A stretch of 64,000 nucleotides of DNA, taken from assembly GCA_022605955.1 (NCBI GenBank), contig JAKCOZ010000099.1:806001-870000 (forward strand), written 5' to 3'. The stretch comes from Rallus limicola. Lineage: Eukaryota > Chordata > Aves > Gruiformes > Rallidae. Position 1 is the first letter of the stretch. Each line of letters begins with the position of its first letter. A program made the translations under genes and the position numbers. Below are positions 61,201 through 64,000 of the stretch, in pieces. The notes below the pieces were generated by a model, which did not search any database, was not told where the DNA came from, and saw only the letters and a program-made list of their open reading frames with translations.

Positions 61201-63500
61201 CAGGGTCTGCTCGTGTGTCCTGTTAGGAGGTTTCAGACAAGCTATGCCTTTCAGGCCTAGCTTCTTTACTTTGGGAGTTATTGCTGGACGTTTAGCATGT
61301 TTTGAACTGCAGTCTGCTAGGGCCGAGAAAAGCACCGTAGGAGGTTCCAGGCATGTTCCCTCTTTCCAGGCAAAGGAAAAGGCTGAGAGCCAAAGTGACA
61401 GGGTCTGCTCGTGTGTCCTGTTAGGAGGTTTCAGACGAGCTATGCCTTTCAGGCCTAGCTTCTTTACTTTGGGAGTTATTGCTGGACGTTTAGCATGTTT
61501 TGAACTGCAGTCTGCTAGGGCCGAGAAAAGCACCGTAGGAGGTTCCAGGCATGTTCCCTCTTTCCAGGCAAAGGAAAAGGCTGAGAGCCAAAGTGACAGG
61601 GTCTGCTCGTGTGTCCTGTTAGGAGGTTTCAGACAAGCTATGCCTTTCAGGCCTAGCTTCTTTACTTTGGGAGTTATTGCTGGACGTTTAGCATGTTTTG
61701 AACTGCAGTCTGCTAGGGCCGAGAAAAGCACCGTAGGAGGTTCCAGGCATGTTCCCTCTTTCCAGGCAAAGGAAAAGGCTGAGAGCCAAAGTGACAGGGT
61801 CTGCTCGTGTGTCCTGTTAGGAGGTTTCAGACAAGCTATGCCTTTCAGGCCTAGCTTCTTTACTTTGGGAGTTATTGCTGGACGTTTAGCATGTTTTGAA
61901 CTGCAGTCTGCTAGGGCCGAGAAAAGCACCGTAGGAGGTTCCAGGCATGTTCCCTCTTTCCAGGCAAAGGAAAAGGCTGAGAGCCAAAGTGACAGGGTCT
62001 GCTCGTGTGTCCTGTTAGGAGGTTTCAGACAAGCTATGCCTTTCAGGCCTAGCTTCTTTACTTTGGGAGTTATTGCTGGACGTTTAGCATGTTTTGAACT
62101 GCAGTCTGCTAGGGCCGAGAAAAGCCCCGTAGGAGGTTCCAGGCATGTTCCCTCTTTCCAGGCAAAGGAAAAGGCTGAGAGCCAAAGTGACCGTGTCTGC
62201 TCGTGTGTCCTGTTAGGAGGTTTCAGACAAGCTCTGCCTTTCAGGCCTAGCTTCTTTACTTTGGGAGTTATTGCTGGACGTTTAGCATGTTTTGAACTGC
62301 AGTCTGCTAGGGCCGAGAAAAGCACCGTAGGAGGTTCCAGGCATGTTCCCTCTTTCCAGGCAAAGGAAAAGGCTGAGAGCCAAAGTGACAGGGGCTGCTC
62401 GTGTGTCCTGTTAGGAGGTTTCAGACAAGCTATGCCTTTCAGGCCTAGCTTCTTTACTTTGGGAGTTATTGCTGGACGTTTAGCATGTTTTGAACTGCAG
62501 TCTGCTAGGGCCGAGAAAAGCACCGTAGGAGGTTCCAGGCATGTTCCCTCTTTCCAGGCAAAGGAAAAGGCTGAGAGCCAAAGTGACAGGGTCTGCTCGT
62601 GTGTCCTGTTAGGAGGTTTCAGACAAGCTATGCCTTTCAGGCCTAGCTTCTTTACTTTGGGAGTTATTGCTGGACGTTTAGCATGTTTTGAACTGCAGTC
62701 TGCTAGGGCCGAGAAAAGAACCGTAGGAGGTTCCAGGCATGTTCCCTCTTTCCAGGCAAAGGAAAAGGCTGAGAGCCAAAGTGACAGGGTCTGCTCGTGT
62801 GTCCTGTTAGGAGGTTTCAGACGAGCTATGCCTTTCAGGTCTAGCTTCTTTACTTTGGGAGTTATTGCTGGACGTTTAGCATGTTTTGAACTGCAGTCTG
62901 CTAGGGCCGAGAAAAGCACCGTAGGAGGTTCCAGGCATGTTCCCTCTTTCCAGGCAAAGGAAAAGGCTGAGAGCCAAAGTGACAGGGTCTGCTCGTGTGT
63001 CCTGTTAGGAGGTTTCAGACGAGCTATGCCTTTCAGGCCTAGCTTCTTTACTTTGGAAGTTATTGCTGGACGTTTAGCATGTTTTGCACTGCAGTCTGCT
63101 AGGGCCGAGAAAAGCACCGTAGGAGGTTCCAGGCATGTTCCCTCTTTCCAGGCAAAGGAAAAGGCTGAGAGCCAAAGTGACAGGGTCTGCTCGTGTGTCC
63201 TGTTAGGAGGTTTCAGACGAGCGATGCCTTTCAGTCCTAGCTTCTTTACTTTGGGAGTTATTGCTGGACGTTTAGCATGTTTGGAACTGCAGTCTGCTAG
63301 GGCCGAGAAAAGCACCGTAGGAGGTTCCAGGCATGTTCCCTCTTTCCAGGCAAAGGAAAAGGCTGAGAGCCAAAGTGACAGGGTCTGCTCGTGTGTCCTG
63401 TTAGGAGGTTTCAGACAAGCTATGCCTTTCAGGCCTAGCTTCTTTACTTTGGGAGTTATTGCTGGACGTTTAGCATGTTTTGAACTGCAGTCTGCTAGGG
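55258..63500. repeat. 14-monomer higher-order repeat (2,772 bp), about three copies
   Basis: The rare GTTACAGGCTCTG variant occurs at 55258, 58030 and 60802, exactly 2772 bp apart, and a GACGAG variant follows each at about +633. The last two units (58030-60801 and 60802 to about 63.45 kb) match throughout. Shared markers are AGCCCCG (59353, 62125), GGGGCTG (about 59620, 62392), AAAGAACC (about 59944, 62716), AGGTCTAG (about 60065, 62837), TTGGAAGTT (about 60282, 63054), GAGCGATGCC (about 60448, 63220) and GTTTGGAAC (about 60509, 63281). The first unit shares the left part but has its AGCCCCG cluster four monomers later (57373). A weaker, older copy may extend left to about 52491, where GGCTCTG occurs 2772 bp earlier. 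Confidence 0.85.
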
Positions 63501-63951
63501 CCGAGAAAAGCCCCGTAGGAGGTTCCAGGCATGTTCCCTCTTTCCAGGCAAAGGAAAAGGCTGAGAGCCAAAGTGACCGTGTCTGCTCGTGTGTCCTGTT
63601 AGGAGGTTTCAGACAAGCTCTGCCTTTCAGGCCTAGCTTCTTTACTTTGGGAGTTATTGCTGGACGTTTAGCATGTTTTGAACTGCAGTCTGCTAGGGCT
63701 GAGAAAAGCACCGTAGGAGGTTCCAGGCATGTTCCCTCTTTCCAGGCAAAGGAAAAGGCTGAGAGCCAAAGTGACAGGGTCTGCTCGTGTGTCCTGTTAG
63801 GAGGTTTCAGACAAGCTATGCCTTTCAGGCCTCGCTTCTTTACTTTGGGAGTTATTGCTGGACGTTTAGCATGTTTTGAACTGCAGTCTGCTAGGGCCGA
63901 GAAAAGCCCCGTAGGAGGTTCCAGGCATGTTCCCTCTTTCCAGGCAAAGGA

Positions 63952-64000
63952 AAAGGCTGAGAGCCAAAGTGACCGTGTCTGCTCGTGTGTCCTGTTAGGA
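63952..64000. repeat. Partial monomer at the window edge
   Basis: The first 49 bases of the next unit are present, carrying the GACCGTG variant. The array therefore continues beyond the window. Confidence 0.97.

Larger units (their letters stand above)
1..64000. repeat. 198-bp tandem satellite array, 323 full monomers
   Basis: The entire window is a head-to-tail array of one 198-bp unit, all in the same orientation. Counting from base 1, the same landmark (aaaggctgagag) recurs at 199, 397 and so on, and is found at 63952. That equals 323 periods minus 3 bases, matching five 1-base deletions and two 1-base insertions located individually. Most monomers differ from the consensus at only a few positions. 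There is no unique DNA, transposon or change of direction anywhere, and neither array edge is reached. The consensus is 50 percent GC and has more G than C on the + strand (57 G, 42 C by hand count). Arrays of this size and uniformity are typical of pericentromeric, centromeric, subtelomeric or sex-chromosome heterochromatin in eukaryotes; the sequence alone does not say which. I do not recognise the family. Confidence 0.99.

Noticed and set aside
5359..63711. Many antisense open frames with a 66-residue repeat, for example 26210-31435 and 41897-47077
   Set aside because: The antisense frame is open for the same arithmetic reason. It is broken repeatedly by amplified stop-making substitutions, and most of the apparent starts are GTG codons inside the repeat.
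1..64000. CRISPR array
   Set aside because: There are no unique spacers between conserved short repeats. The full 198-bp unit is conserved along its length.
1..64000. CENP-B box indicating a functional centromere
   Set aside because: The core pattern TTCG, four bases, A, two bases, CGGG is not present in the consensus on either strand. CGGG appears only on the minus strand of the AGCCCCG variant, without the TTCG part.
1..64000. Transposon or retroelement insertions, RNA genes, polyadenylation signals
   Set aside because: Every stretch of the window is accounted for by the 198-bp unit, and the phase count leaves no room for an insertion. AATAAA is absent from the consensus.

Overview
The whole 64 kb window is one uninterrupted head-to-tail satellite DNA array. 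The repeat unit is 198 bp and the window holds 323 full monomers plus a 49-base partial one at the right edge. I see no unique sequence, transposon insertion, RNA gene, orientation change or array boundary, so both ends lie inside the array. The phase check is exact. The unit that starts at base 1 should start at 63955 after 323 periods of 198. It starts at 63952, and that 3-base shortfall is accounted for by the seven single-base indels I located (five deletions, two insertions).

The consensus monomer is 50 percent GC by hand count (99 of 198). It has 4 CpG where about 12 would be expected from its base composition. Many of the recurrent variants sit at those CpG positions and change CG to TG or CA. 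This points to a eukaryotic nuclear genome with cytosine methylation, most likely a vertebrate or similar. I do not recognise the satellite family and cannot name the species. Nothing prokaryotic or viral is present.

Because 198 equals 66 codons and the monomer lacks stops in one frame on each strand, the array produces very long open frames. The longest complete one has 8,114 codons on the + strand (26223-50567). Another + frame runs open from 51938 off the right edge. I treat all of these as by-products of the repeat period and not as genes. The frames break only at indels, most variants are amino-acid-changing, both strands are open, and no flanking gene structure exists.

By region, variant patterns reveal a mosaic of nested higher-order duplications. 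1-7.6 kb is a heterogeneous region with short trimer and tetramer duplications. 7.6-22.7 kb consists of blocks delimited by an inherited 1-base deletion, including a 10-mer tandem pair at 11.15-15.11 kb and a shortened 23-monomer relative (18.1-22.7 kb) of the 40-monomer block before it. 22.7-34 kb is rich in TCG-type monomers, with a 16-monomer-offset duplication. 34.5-45.6 kb is a 30-monomer (5,940 bp) duplication. 45.5-49 kb reuses the 10-mer module. 50.5-51.5 kb shares a rare variant set with 27.2-28.1 kb. 52-64 kb is the most uniform part and contains 14-monomer (2,772 bp) higher-order repeats. This is the pattern expected from repeated unequal exchange, gene conversion and amplification of monomer groups.
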